Assembly (NCBI GenBank): GCA_000342265.1
Contig: CP004348.1
Coordinates: 1,860,001 to 1,924,000, forward strand
Source: a beta proteobacterium CB
Lineage (GTDB): Bacteria; Pseudomonadota; Gammaproteobacteria; Burkholderiales; Burkholderiaceae
Direction: 5' to 3'
Length of the DNA: 64,000 nt
Shown piece by piece: positions 44,829-53,766 of the stretch; the first letter of the stretch is position 1, and every line of letters begins with the position of its first letter. Both the position numbers and the translations under genes were made by a program. The notes beneath the pieces were generated by a model. That model had not been told where the DNA came from. It worked only from the letters and a program-made list of their open reading frames with translations, and did no database searches.

Positions 44829-45404
44829 CTATTCTGGGCGAAACTCATCAAAGAAGTTGGAGTACGCCTCTTCGGAGAAAAATCGTTTTGCATCCACTCT
44901 TGATGGAGCGGTGTGCAAAACAGATATTTGATAAATCCATGCTCCAGTATCTGGCGCAATCCTGGTAATCCAACGAACACGCATTGATTGTTCTACGGCA
45001 CCAGTAGATTTAAATTCTAAGAAGTAATCCTTAGTAGCAGCACGCTGTTTATTCGCAGTCTGATAAAGGGTGTCGATACTAGCTGCAGTTTCCAAATTTA
45101 CATTCGCACGATTGAATAGATTGCCTTGCAATTGTTCTAGTAATTTAGGGGCTAGTGCAGCCTGATCTTTGTTCAAGTGAATCGCACTCACAGAATAAAT
45201 ATCATCCTCGATTTTTACTGCTTCTAAAGTTTGAGGAATTTCTTGATTTGCGTAAGACAGTCGTCGCTCAATTTTTTCAGGCTTGCCTGGAAATAATGTG
45301 CTGTAGCGTTCTTGAGGAGACTGCACAGTCCGCCAATCTAACTTAGGACTGCAAGCGGTAAGAAGAAATGCAAGCGCTATAACTACGCCAAACTTTTGGA
45401 ACAT
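44829..45404 (-). CDS. Lipoprotein of unknown function downstream of lipA
   Basis: 191 residues from the ATG at 45404. The frame is open further upstream into lipA, but that part has no signal. The N-terminus MFQKFGVVIALAFLLTAC is a lipoprotein signal with cysteine 18. The rest is a soluble domain (SPQERYSTLFPGKPEKIERRLSYA, then IYSVSAIHL) that I do not recognise. It resembles short periplasmic lipoproteins of unknown role. Four bases separate it from the lipA stop, so it is probably co-transcribed with lipB-lipA. Confidence 0.85.
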   Translation of the reverse strand: MFQKFGVVIALAFLLTACSPKLDWRTVQSPQERYSTLFPGKPEKIERRLSYANQEIPQTLEAVKIEDDIYSVSAIHLNKDQAALAPKLLEQLQGNLFNRANVNLETAASIDTLYQTANKQRAATKDYFLEFKSTGAVEQSMRVRWITRIAPDTGAWIYQISVLHTAPSRVDAKRFFSEEAYSNFFDEFRPE

Positions 45405-45408
45405 AAGA

Positions 45409-46425
45409 TTAGACAAGGCCTGCACTATGCGCTTGTTGATCAGCATGGTAGCTAGAGCGCACCATTGCACCCACAGCGGCATGTGAGAAGCCCATGGCAT
45501 AAGCCTCTTCTTCAAAACGCTTGAAGACGTCAGGGTGCACATAACGACGAACTGGCAGGTGATGTCCTGAAGGGGCCAAATACTGACCAATAGTCAGCAT
45601 ATCAATATTGTGTTCACGCATATCGCGCATCACTTCTAAAATTTCTTCATCAGTTTCTCCCAAGCCAACCATTAAACCGCTCTTAGTTGGAATATGCGGG
45701 AAACGCTCTTTGAAATCCTTCAGCAACTTTAAAGAGTGTGCGTAGTCGGCACCGGGTCGCGCCTCCTTATATAGGCGCGGAACCGTTTCTAGGTTGTGGT
45801 TCATCACGTCAGGTAGGCCTTGCGGTGCATGCTCCGAAAAAATATCCAAAGCTTTATCTAAGCGGCCACGAAAATCCGGAACCAGGACTTCAATGCGGGT
45901 ACTTGGAGAGAGATCTCTTGATTGAGAAATGCAGTCCACATAGTGCATGGCACCACCATCACGTAAATCATCACGATCTACACTAGTAATCACCACATAA
46001 TTTAATTTCAGGGCAGCAATCGTACGGGCTAAATTGCCAGGCTCTTTAGCGTCTAGTGGATCCGGCCTGCCGTGACCAACATCGCAAAATGGACAACGAC
46101 GCGTACATTTATCACCCATGATCATGAAGGTGGCGGTACCTTTACCAAAGCACTCACCAATATTGGGGCAACTTGCTTCTTCACATACCGTTACTAACTC
46201 ATTCTCACGAAGAATTTTTTTAATCTCAGAGAAGCGGGAATTTCCAGAGGCAGCTTTTACTCGAATCCAATCTGGTTTTTTGAGTACCTGCTCCAGGGGT
46301 ACGATCTTGATCGGAATACGCGCAGTTTTCTCACTCGACTTCTGCTTACGCGAAGCATCGTAATTAAGATCCTGCCGGCTATTACTATTGGCAGTAGGGT
46401 CGAGATCCGGCTTATTGGTGGTCAT
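45409..46425 (-). CDS. lipA: Lipoyl synthase LipA
   Basis: Radical-SAM enzyme that inserts two sulfurs into octanoyl groups. The sacrificial auxiliary cluster cysteines are C81, C86 and C92 ([12 protein letters not shown]); the SAM cluster CTRRCPFC has C107, C111 and C114. The C-terminal conserved serine is in [14 protein letters not shown]. Length 338, with a 35-residue low-complexity N-terminus. Overlaps lipB by 4 bases; LipB supplies the substrate. Confidence 0.97.
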   Translation of the reverse strand: MTTNKPDLDPTANSNSRQDLNYDASRKQKSSEKTARIPIKIVPLEQVLKKPDWIRVKAASGNSRFSEIKKILRENELVTVCEEASCPNIGECFGKGTATFMIMGDKCTRRCPFCDVGHGRPDPLDAKEPGNLARTIAALKLNYVVITSVDRDDLRDGGAMHYVDCISQSRDLSPSTRIEVLVPDFRGRLDKALDIFSEHAPQGLPDVMNHNLETVPRLYKEARPGADYAHSLKLLKDFKERFPHIPTKSGLMVGLGETDEEILEVMRDMREHNIDMLTIGQYLAPSGHHLPVRRYVHPDVFKRFEEEAYAMGFSHAAVGAMVRSSYHADQQAHSAGLV

Positions 46426-47066
46426 GATGGAATCAGTTGCTTTTGCAAATGCCCTAAAAGGGTTTGGCTAATAATGTCTATATTGTCCTTGATACCAAGG
46501 GTTTGCATATCTACCGTCCTTAAGCCCTCATAGCCGCATGGATGAATACGGGCAAAAGCAGCCAAATCGGTAGATACATTCAGGGCAAGCCCGTGATAGG
46601 AGCACCCTTTAGAGACTTTAAGGCCCAAAGCAGCAATCTTTGCGCCCCGATACTCCAATGAAACTGCGCTCTCTTGGGCAATATAAATACCCGGTGCACC
46701 AGCATGTCTTTCTGCCTGAATATCGAAATCCGCTAGGGTATCAATTAAAGCCTGCTCGATTCGGGAGACAAGCTCTTTGACAAAAATCCCCAAACGCCTG
46801 AGATCGAGCAACAGGTAGACCACGATTTGCCCGGGCCCATGATAAGTAATTTCACCACCCCGATCCACCTGAACCAAGGGGATTTGATTGCTTGGGGAGT
46901 GCAAATTGCCTGCATCCCCTGCCAAACCTAAAGTAAATACCGGGGGATGCTCAAGAACCCAAATTTCATCTGGAGTATCGCCATCTCGCTGCTGCGTGAA
47001 ATCTCGCATCGCTTGATAGGTTGACTCGTAGTCAGCTACCCCTAAATGTTTTACCAAAAAACTCAT
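46422..47066 (-). CDS. lipB: Octanoyltransferase LipB
   Basis: Moves octanoate from acyl carrier protein to lipoyl domains. Conserved [21 protein letters not shown] is at 69-89. Catalytic residues are K143 (GAKIAALGL) and C177 (IHPCGYEG). Length 214. The gene stands between the YbeD-like gene (9 bases) and lipA (4-base overlap), the classical ybeD-lipB-lipA order. Confidence 0.97.
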   Translation of the reverse strand: MSFLVKHLGVADYESTYQAMRDFTQQRDGDTPDEIWVLEHPPVFTLGLAGDAGNLHSPSNQIPLVQVDRGGEITYHGPGQIVVYLLLDLRRLGIFVKELVSRIEQALIDTLADFDIQAERHAGAPGIYIAQESAVSLEYRGAKIAALGLKVSKGCSYHGLALNVSTDLAAFARIHPCGYEGLRTVDMQTLGIKDNIDIISQTLLGHLQKQLIPS

Positions 47067-47075
47067 GCAAGTAAT

Positions 47076-47345
47076 TTAGAGAACAACGCTAACCAGAGGG
47101 TGCGTGGATAGTGTGCGATACAACTCGTCTAATTGCTCACGGCTAGTTGCAGTGATCGGCAAAGTAATGCCCAAATAATTGCCATCCTTAGAAGGTCGTT
47201 GCTCAACCTTGCTCTCATCAAGGCTAGGGTCAAATTGACGGGCAATATGCAAGATTGCTGGCAAGTATTCTGGATTAGCCTTACCCATCACCTTAATTGG
47301 AAACTCGGATGGATACTCAATAAGAGATTTTCTATCTTCAGTCAT
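47076..47345 (-). CDS. YbeD family protein (DUF493)
   Basis: 89-residue ferredoxin-like-fold protein: SLIEYPSEFPIKVMGKANPEY at the start, then ITLPITATSREQLDELYRTLSTHPLVSVVL. Family members sit beside lipB in many proteobacteria; their biochemical role is not settled. Here it precedes lipB by 9 bases. Confidence 0.93.
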   Translation of the reverse strand: MTEDRKSLIEYPSEFPIKVMGKANPEYLPAILHIARQFDPSLDESKVEQRPSKDGNYLGITLPITATSREQLDELYRTLSTHPLVSVVL

Positions 47346-47376
47346 ATGTTTTGATCCTTCTTATTTGCTTTGTGCT

Positions 47377-48093
47377 TTATTGCTTACGATGATCAGGCAT
47401 GCCCAACCAAGCGCCAGTGATGATGTTACGAATGCAATGTAAGCGTCGGTGGAAAAAATGATCTGCGCCAGGCACCACTTGAACTGTTAGCTCTTGGGGG
47501 CGCGCCCAATCTAATACATCGATTAAGGGAATCGTTTCATCCACCTCACCATGAATCAAAATCGTATCAGCGGGAACGGGCGCCAAGACCCACTTACCCG
47601 CTGCACTACCTACCATGACGAGTCGCTCAGCTGGGCGACCTAGCTCTGCCAAGCGCTGCACTAGATGGGTCCCAACAAAACTGCCAAATGAAAAACCGGA
47701 AACCACTAAAGGCAAGGTATTTGCAGTCTGAATCCACGCTTGTTGTGAAGTCGCTTCGAATTGATTCCAGCTCGAGGGGGTGCGCATCCAATCAGTGACA
47801 TGAAGCAAATCTTCCATCTCGCCAACACCGTCATCATGCACGCCGGCAGTAGCCCCGACTCCACGAAAATTGGGACGCACACTGACGTAACCTAATTGAT
47901 TAAAGGCACGCGCCATCGTTTGCGCAACTTTGTTGTCCATTGTTCCACCCATCAGTGGATGAGGATGCGCAACTAAAGCTAAACCCCTTACCAAAAAATC
48001 AGGGTTATTTTTTAATTCATCAGGCAGATCAATCGACATTTCAATTTGACCTACGACACCTTCAATATGAATGATTTTTGTACGGCTATTCAT
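47377..48093 (-). CDS. Alpha/beta hydrolase, CocE/dienelactone-hydrolase-like
   Basis: 238-residue cytoplasmic hydrolase. Features: ALVAHPHPLMGGTMDNKVAQTMA near the N-terminus, the nucleophile elbow GFSFGSF (Ser), the acid-loop ILIHGEVDETIPL and the late catalytic histidine GADHFFHRRL. It resembles the small alpha/beta hydrolases (YfhR/PHP-like) annotated in many betaproteobacteria, substrate unknown. It lies 22 bases after the ferredoxin gene and 31 before ybeD. Confidence 0.85.
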   Translation of the reverse strand: MNSRTKIIHIEGVVGQIEMSIDLPDELKNNPDFLVRGLALVAHPHPLMGGTMDNKVAQTMARAFNQLGYVSVRPNFRGVGATAGVHDDGVGEMEDLLHVTDWMRTPSSWNQFEATSQQAWIQTANTLPLVVSGFSFGSFVGTHLVQRLAELGRPAERLVMVGSAAGKWVLAPVPADTILIHGEVDETIPLIDVLDWARPQELTVQVVPGADHFFHRRLHCIRNIITGAWLGMPDHRKQ

Positions 48094-48115
48094 GACGGAA
48101 ACTTTCCAAAATCTT

Positions 48116-48424
48116 TTAAGTCAACTGCAGACGATCGACTGGACGCCCTTGTATTAAGTGAGACTGAATAATTTCTTCAATGTCTTCAGTATCCACAAAG
48201 GTATACCAAATACCCTCTGGGTAAATCACCGCCACAGGGCCATCAGCGCAACGATCTAAACATCCTGCCTTGTTAATGCGGATTTTTCCTGGGCCAGATA
48301 ATCCCAACTCTTTTACGCGTTTTTTTGCATAGTCAAATAATGCAAAAGCGTTATGACGATCACAACAATCTTCGCCATTACTTCGCTGGTTTAGGCAGAA
48401 AAAAACGTGGTGTTTGAAACTCAT
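48116..48424 (-). CDS. Thioredoxin-like [2Fe-2S] ferredoxin
   Basis: 102 residues from the ATG at 48424 (a TTG lies 6 bases upstream). MSFKHHVFFCLNQR... GEDCCDRHNA at the start and NKAGCLDRCADGPVAVIYPEG later supply the cysteines of thioredoxin-fold [2Fe-2S] ferredoxins of the Shethna/HoxE-like type. The electron partner is unknown. It lies between the VanZ-like gene (12 bases) and the hydrolase. Confidence 0.88.
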   Translation of the reverse strand: MSFKHHVFFCLNQRSNGEDCCDRHNAFALFDYAKKRVKELGLSGPGKIRINKAGCLDRCADGPVAVIYPEGIWYTFVDTEDIEEIIQSHLIQGRPVDRLQLT

Positions 48425-48436
48425 AAGCAATCTTAA

Positions 48437-49531
48437 TCAAGGTTTTAAATTAAAAGTAGTCCGATTTCGGAGCACCCAAAGTAAAGCTAATGGCAACCAT
48501 ACTACTGAAACCCACTGCATCAGTTCATTAAAGTGTAATAGCCGGCCTTGGTACCAGTGCCGCAGTGTCAGAATGAAATAAGGGTTATCTGGTAAAAGAT
48601 TAATTGCCAGAGTGGCACTCAGCAAGCAAGCAATCGCAAGCCAGGTTTTATTGGATTCAGAAAATTGGAGAGTCCATTTCAGCAATAGACTTCCCAACAC
48701 CATCCCCCAAATGGCCCCCGCAGTAAGCCATAGCAAGCTAAACTCCGCCCCAAATTGCAATGCAGTAAAGGCAATCTTGATCAAAACAGTGAAACAAAGC
48801 AGGCCATTTAAGATTTTCCACTGGGGCGCTTTTGTACGCATACCCAGTGATAGCAAGAGTCCAGTACCAAGCCAACAAATGGCCGTAATGATCGATTCCT
48901 GAACGACGTGGTTGACGACCATGGTTCCCCAGTCGACTGAGGCGAAGATCGCATGCCCCCATACACCGGTGCCTAACCAAGAGCTTTGGGGGTAAATCTG
49001 GGCCCAAGGAAAGAGTAGAAATAAGGCGCAAGCAGCCCAATTCAAACCAAACCACTGGTCAAAACGACGGCGTACTACACTGCCAGAGAGCCACTGCGGA
49101 CCCAGGGGAATTGCCAATAAACCACCCATCAAGCCACCCAAGACATTGGCCCACCAATCCATTTGGCTCGGAATGCGGGTAGGCAGCCAAGTTTGTAAAG
49201 ACTCCACACTGAAAGCCAGTGCTGCACTAAAGCTCAATGCAATGCCTAGGGCAACAAAATTACGCCAACGCGGGTAACAAGCAAAGACCAGCAAAAATCC
49301 CAAGGGGATATAAGCCAAGATATTGACCGAGACATCAAAGAGCGTAATAAAGCGGGGCAAGGGGGCATCCAACCACGCCCAGGGGGCTATGCCATTATCA
49401 AAGTTGAAATCAAAAGGATTTAGGCTGACATAAATGATTAACAGCGCATAGCTCAAGCTAATAGCTCTGGCCAAAGGCATTGCCTGGAGTGGCCAAACAA
49501 ACTTGCGAGGACGCTGATCATCGTGATGCAT
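48437..49531 (-). CDS. VanZ family membrane protein
   Basis: 364 residues with about nine to ten membrane segments. The VanZ-like domain occupies the first half: LLIIYVSLNPFDF, FDVSVNILAYIPLGFLLVF and the conserved RIPSQMDWWANVLGGLMGG. The second half is an additional set of membrane helices of unknown identity. VanZ-like proteins are linked to glycopeptide tolerance in some Gram-positives, but the role in Gram-negative bacteria is unclear. Divergent from birA with a 46-base gap. Confidence 0.85.
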   Translation of the reverse strand: MHHDDQRPRKFVWPLQAMPLARAISLSYALLIIYVSLNPFDFNFDNGIAPWAWLDAPLPRFITLFDVSVNILAYIPLGFLLVFACYPRWRNFVALGIALSFSAALAFSVESLQTWLPTRIPSQMDWWANVLGGLMGGLLAIPLGPQWLSGSVVRRRFDQWFGLNWAACALFLLFPWAQIYPQSSWLGTGVWGHAIFASVDWGTMVVNHVVQESIITAICWLGTGLLLSLGMRTKAPQWKILNGLLCFTVLIKIAFTALQFGAEFSLLWLTAGAIWGMVLGSLLLKWTLQFSESNKTWLAIACLLSATLAINLLPDNPYFILTLRHWYQGRLLHFNELMQWVSVVWLPLALLWVLRNRTTFNLKP

Positions 49532-49577
49532 TCCACCATTCTAGGTCAGCCTGGTCAGATCTTTCTACAATAGGCAA

Positions 49578-50378
49578 ATGAGTACGAATTGCATACTGGA
49601 GCGCGTTGCCACCACCAAATCAACTAATGATGATTTATTGGCCCGTTGGCGCGCCGGGGAATTAATTGATCCCATTGCCCGCATTGCCCAAGAGCAGACC
49701 GCCGGTAAAGGTAGAGCTGGAAGAGCTTGGCTTTCCAATCCCGAAGACACTCTGTGCTTTTCCTTAGCCCACCCTTTTCATAAACGTCCTAATGAACTGA
49801 GTGGGCTTAGTCTTGTTATTGGCTTAGCGGTTATTTCTGGAATTGCCGCAGCACTAGGTCTCAGCGAGGATGCATTGCATCAACAAGGCTTACAACTGAA
49901 GTGGCCCAATGATTTACTGCTTAACAATGCCAAGCTTGGCGGCATCCTCATTGAAGGGGGACAGAGTAACCCAAGCTCGCCCACCTGGATGGTGATCGGG
50001 CTGGGTCTCAACTTACGTAATGCAGCGCTGATTGAAAAAAGCCTAGAAGGACAAACCCCTTTTGGGGTTGCTGCGTTGGAGCAACTCATGCCTCACCAAA
50101 GAGCGCTTCCTGATACTGAGTTTGTTTGGCTAAAACTCATTGAGTCCTTTGAGAAATATTTGGCTCAGTTTGACCAAAATGGATTTGGCTATTTTAAGAA
50201 TTCGTGGGAGCGGTGGGATGCCTTTAACGGCCAATCTGTTTGTATATCAGGCGCTGGTAAAGAATCCATCACCGGAATTTCTTCCGGGGTTGATGCAACT
50301 GGCGCGCTTATCCTCAAGCAGCATGACAAATTAATTGCCATTCATGCAGGCGATGTTTCTTTGCGAGTTCAACCATGA
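49578..50378 (+). CDS. birA: Biotin-[acetyl-CoA-carboxylase] ligase (monofunctional BirA)
   Basis: Attaches biotin to the carboxylase carrier protein. The biotinyl-AMP-binding loop GKGRAGRAW is near residue 40, followed by LKWPNDLLLNNAKLGGILIE. A short C-terminal domain follows. At 266 residues there is no N-terminal helix-turn-helix, so it cannot act as the biotin-operon repressor that E. coli BirA is. It overlaps coaX by 4 bases, a common pairing. Confidence 0.95.
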   Translation: MSTNCILERVATTKSTNDDLLARWRAGELIDPIARIAQEQTAGKGRAGRAWLSNPEDTLCFSLAHPFHKRPNELSGLSLVIGLAVISGIAAALGLSEDALHQQGLQLKWPNDLLLNNAKLGGILIEGGQSNPSSPTWMVIGLGLNLRNAALIEKSLEGQTPFGVAALEQLMPHQRALPDTEFVWLKLIESFEKYLAQFDQNGFGYFKNSWERWDAFNGQSVCISGAGKESITGISSGVDATGALILKQHDKLIAIHAGDVSLRVQP

Positions 50379-51196
50379 GTCTGTATTTAGTATTTGATCT
50401 TGGCAACACCCGGCTTAAGTGGGCCGCTGTCGAATCTACACAAAACATTGCAGATCGCAATAAAAAACTGTGGGCGTACTCTGGATCGATTAGCACTAAA
50501 TCTTTTCAATCACCAGAGCTGCGTGCTGAGCTCTCTGACTATATTTCCAAAACCTTGCCTAAGCCCGATGCGATTGGATTTTCTTGTGTGGCGGGTGATG
50601 CAGCCATTGATAATTTGCGCAAGCTCTTTCCGCAATGGCAAGATCTTGAATGGAAGCAATTTACAGGTAGCAGTTCTTACGATGGTGTTCGCACACTCTA
50701 TCAAGACCCAAGCAAGCTGGGCGCAGACCGATGGGCCGCATTAATTGGCGCAAGAGCACTCTCAAATACCAACACGCTGGTGATTAGTGCTGGTACAGCC
50801 ACAACTATTGACTTACTGGGTGGCAATGGCGTTCATTACGGCGGCTGGATCTTGCCAGGCCTCACACTGATGCAAGAAAGTCTCCAGCAAAATACGGCTC
50901 AACTCCCATTAGCAATGCGCGCTAACAATCCTGAAACTCAAGCAAGCTTTGGCACAACAACAGATGAAGCCATAACTGGCGGTTGTGATGCAGCACAAAT
51001 TGGGGCAATACTGCGTGCAGTCTATTTAGCCAAAGCTATGAATCATCCAGTCGAACGAATTTGGCTTGATGGCGGCAATGCAAAAATTTTAGCCAATGAA
51101 ATTAAACAATTTCCTGAGCTAGCAGCACTGCCTATTGAGCCTATTGAAGGCTTGGTGCTGCGCGGAATTTGGGCTTGGCTCTTACAAAATCTTTGA
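50375..51196 (+). CDS. coaX: Type III pantothenate kinase CoaX
   Basis: First step of coenzyme A synthesis. The ASKHA fold motifs are YLVFDLGNTRLKWA (start), GADRWAALIGARAL with VISAGTATTIDLL, and LDGGNAK near the end. Length 273 fits the type III kinase. It is translationally coupled to birA. The later pathway enzyme CoaD is at 14429. Confidence 0.96.
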   Translation: MSLYLVFDLGNTRLKWAAVESTQNIADRNKKLWAYSGSISTKSFQSPELRAELSDYISKTLPKPDAIGFSCVAGDAAIDNLRKLFPQWQDLEWKQFTGSSSYDGVRTLYQDPSKLGADRWAALIGARALSNTNTLVISAGTATTIDLLGGNGVHYGGWILPGLTLMQESLQQNTAQLPLAMRANNPETQASFGTTTDEAITGGCDAAQIGAILRAVYLAKAMNHPVERIWLDGGNAKILANEIKQFPELAALPIEPIEGLVLRGIWAWLLQNL

Positions 51197-51223
51197 ATAC
51201 TAGTCAGCCTTAATTAGTCAGAA

Positions 51224-51709
51224 TTAGTTAGTACGAATCTTGCCCAATAGCGTTGTTGTAGAGCGCTCATATAAAAATGGAATGGCAACCGCTTTGCCAC
51301 CCCAAGTTTTCACTAAGCGCGTTTCTTCTAGGGTATCGATTTCATAATCCCCGCCCTTAACGTAGATATCCGGATGAATTCTGGCAATCAAATTTACAGG
51401 GGTCTGCTCCGTAAATAACACTGCTAAATCTACGCTCTCCAGCGCCGCCAATAAAGCTTGGCGATCAGCCTCGCTATTAATAGGCCTGTCATCACCCTTA
51501 CCCAACATCTTGACTGAGGCATCCGAGTTCACCCCCACCACCAGACTGGCACCCAATGCTCGTGCCTGAGCTAAGTAACTAGCGTGACCGCGATGCAAAA
51601 TATCAAAGACGCCATTCGTGAACACCAGGGGCCTTGGAAGCGCAGCAATGCGAGCCTCGAGCTCTAACGGGGCACAGACTTTGGACTCAAATGAAGGTAA
51701 AGGACTCAT
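51224..51709 (-). CDS. rfaE2: D-glycero-beta-D-manno-heptose 1-phosphate adenylyltransferase
   Basis: Makes ADP-heptose for the LPS inner core. The nucleotidyltransferase motif is FTNGVFDILHRGHASYL (HxGH present), with VGVNSDASVKMLGKGDDRPI and VKGGDY later. At 161 residues it is the single-domain (RfaE2/HldE-C) form, so the kinase half must be encoded elsewhere. It diverges from the peroxidase operon with a 90-base gap. Confidence 0.95.
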   Translation of the reverse strand: MSPLPSFESKVCAPLELEARIAALPRPLVFTNGVFDILHRGHASYLAQARALGASLVVGVNSDASVKMLGKGDDRPINSEADRQALLAALESVDLAVLFTEQTPVNLIARIHPDIYVKGGDYEIDTLEETRLVKTWGGKAVAIPFLYERSTTTLLGKIRTN

Positions 51710-51727
51710 AACGTCATATTAATGGCA

Positions 51728-51742
51728 TTGAGCTGGGCTCAA
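51728..51742. promoter_or_regulatory. Short inverted repeat upstream of the glutathione peroxidase operon
   Basis: TTGAGC (51728-51733), 3 bases, GCTCAA (51737-51742) in the 90-base gap between divergent rfaE2 and the 51800 operon. It could be a regulator's binding site. No -35/-10 pair is clear enough to name. Confidence 0.35.
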
Positions 51743-51799
51743 CGATATTTGCCAGAATGTCTTAGACTTGGATATCCCAGCCCCATCTAAAGGTTCAAG

Positions 51800-52378
51800 A
51801 TGATTCGCAATATGCCGAGCTACTTACTGGCTCTACTTTTGTTGCTACCTACAATTCAATTCGCAAAAGCGGCTCCTGCAGCCTCGGCCAGTTGCAGTCC
51901 CCTGCTATCCCATACCTTTCCAAGATTGCAGGATGAGGCCCCTCAAAACCTCTGCCAATATCAAGGCAAAGTCATTCTGGTTGTTAATACAGCTAGTTTT
52001 TGCGGCTTTACCAGTCAATATGAAGGCCTTGAGAAACTGTATGCCAAATATAAAGATCGCGGCTTAGTTGTATTGGGGTTTCCATCTAATGATTTTGGTC
52101 AACAGGAGCCTGGCAGCAATAAAGATATTGCCGAATTCTGCAAAAATACCTATGACGTGAAGTTTCCGATGTTTGCAAAGAGCTCAGTGAGTGGAAGCAA
52201 TCCCAATCCTCTATTTAAAATGCTCATTGCCAAGACTGGCACAACACCTAAATGGAATTTTTATAAGTACCTCATTGATCGTAACGGCAATGTTGTGGAC
52301 TCATATGGCAGTATGACTAAACCAAACAGCAGCAGCATTACTGGCGAAATAGAAAAACTTCTTGGAGAGAAAATTTAG
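51800..52378 (+). CDS. Exported glutathione peroxidase family protein
   Basis: 192 residues. A signal peptide spans about 1-24 (ending FAKA), unlike most cytoplasmic bacterial members. The catalytic cysteine C68 is in VNTASFCGFTSQ, with Q102 (QEPG) and W152/N153 (KWNF) completing the tetrad. It should reduce organic or lipid hydroperoxides with thioredoxin or glutathione as donor. First gene of a five-gene operon with lipid-modifying enzymes, and its stop shares a base with the next start (TAGTG). Confidence 0.93.
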   Translation: MIRNMPSYLLALLLLLPTIQFAKAAPAASASCSPLLSHTFPRLQDEAPQNLCQYQGKVILVVNTASFCGFTSQYEGLEKLYAKYKDRGLVVLGFPSNDFGQQEPGSNKDIAEFCKNTYDVKFPMFAKSSVSGSNPNPLFKMLIAKTGTTPKWNFYKYLIDRNGNVVDSYGSMTKPNSSSITGEIEKLLGEKI

Positions 52379-53766
52379 TGGGTAAGAAAAAAGTTGCCAT
52401 CATTGGCGCCGGTATTTCTGGATTAGGGTGCGCCTATGCATTAAGACAGCACCCAGATTTAGATCTCACCATATTCGAAGGCGGCAATCATATTGGCGGC
52501 CATAGCAATACAGTAGACCTCACATTAGAAACTCCTCAAGGTAAGACGAGCTACGGGGTCGATACTGGATTCTTGGTATTTAATCGTAAAACCTATCCCC
52601 GCTTAGTTCGTCTGTTTGAGGAAATTCAGGTACCGATTGCACCATCAGAAATGTCTTTTTCAGTATCAATCGATGCTGGCGAAAAAACTGGACGCAGCAA
52701 AAAGATTGAGTGGGCTGGTAACGATCTCAATTCTTTCTTTGGACAAAGAAGCAATCTGTTCTCACTGTCATTTTGGAGAATGGCTTATGACATCCTGCGC
52801 TTCAATCGTCTCGCAACTCGACTCGCAGAAGAACAAATTACTGCCAAGCTTGAATTCTCAGAGCCAGATGAGCGTATTAAAGATTTTCTAGATCGCAATC
52901 GTTTTAGCACTAGCTTCAGAGAGAATTATTTTTTACCAATGATTGGTGCAATTTGGTCATGTTCCGTTGAACAGATGCTAGAGTTTCCGATTCAAACCAT
53001 GGTTCGCTTCTGTCACAACCATGGCCTCTTGCAAATTCAAAATCGCCCGCAATGGCTTACTGTGAAAGGCGGCTCGCGAGAGTATGTGAAGCTTTTAGTA
53101 GCGGCCCTGGAGAAATATCGAGTCCAATTTGTGCGTGAATCCGTTTCTCGTGTCAATGCCAGTCAATCTGAAAACTCTCAAGTGGAAGTCGTTACTTCAA
53201 CAGGATCACACTGGTTTGATGAAGTAGTTATGGCTTGTCATAGCGATCAGACTTTAGAGCTGGTCCACGGAATTGACCAAGATGCTCGCAATATTTTGGC
53301 CTCAGTGCCTTATCAAAAAAATCGTGCAATTTTGCATACAGATATTAATTTCTTACCAGCTACAGAGCGCTGTTGGGCGGCTTGGAACTACACTGCAAAA
53401 TCCGGCACAACACCAACTGCACAACAACACGTCAGCGTGAATTATTTAATTAACCGCCTACAGCCGCTACCGAAAGCATTCAAGAATAAACAGATTATTG
53501 TGAGCTTGAACCCACTGACTGATCCGAATCCAAAATTGGTGCACGAGGAAATTCACTACTCGCATCCAGTCTTTGATATGCGCGCCGTTCAGGCGCAAAA
53601 AGAGCTACCCCTGATTCAGGGCAATTCCTCAATTTGGTATTGTGGTGCATGGACTGGCTTTGGCTTTCACGAAGATGGCCTTCGCTCAGGTGAATTAGTA
53701 GCGATGGATCTAATGGAAAAAATTGCTCATCGTGTTTTACCCAGTTCCATTAAAGATGCTCAGTAA
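52378..53766 (+). CDS. NAD(P)/FAD-dependent amine-oxidase-family oxidoreductase
   Basis: 462 residues from a GTG start that overlaps the peroxidase stop. The FAD dinucleotide loop is VAIIGAGISGLGCAYAL near residue 5, with an internal GVDTGFLVFNR and a C-terminal FAD contact YCGAWTGFGFHEDGLRSG. It belongs to the flavin amine oxidase/phytoene-desaturase-like group regularly adjacent to DUF1365 and CFA synthase-like genes. In Rhodobacter, genes of this type take part in making furan fatty acids from methylated acyl chains; this identity is an inference. Confidence 0.88.
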   Translation: MGKKKVAIIGAGISGLGCAYALRQHPDLDLTIFEGGNHIGGHSNTVDLTLETPQGKTSYGVDTGFLVFNRKTYPRLVRLFEEIQVPIAPSEMSFSVSIDAGEKTGRSKKIEWAGNDLNSFFGQRSNLFSLSFWRMAYDILRFNRLATRLAEEQITAKLEFSEPDERIKDFLDRNRFSTSFRENYFLPMIGAIWSCSVEQMLEFPIQTMVRFCHNHGLLQIQNRPQWLTVKGGSREYVKLLVAALEKYRVQFVRESVSRVNASQSENSQVEVVTSTGSHWFDEVVMACHSDQTLELVHGIDQDARNILASVPYQKNRAILHTDINFLPATERCWAAWNYTAKSGTTPTAQQHVSVNYLINRLQPLPKAFKNKQIIVSLNPLTDPNPKLVHEEIHYSHPVFDMRAVQAQKELPLIQGNSSIWYCGAWTGFGFHEDGLRSGELVAMDLMEKIAHRVLPSSIKDAQ

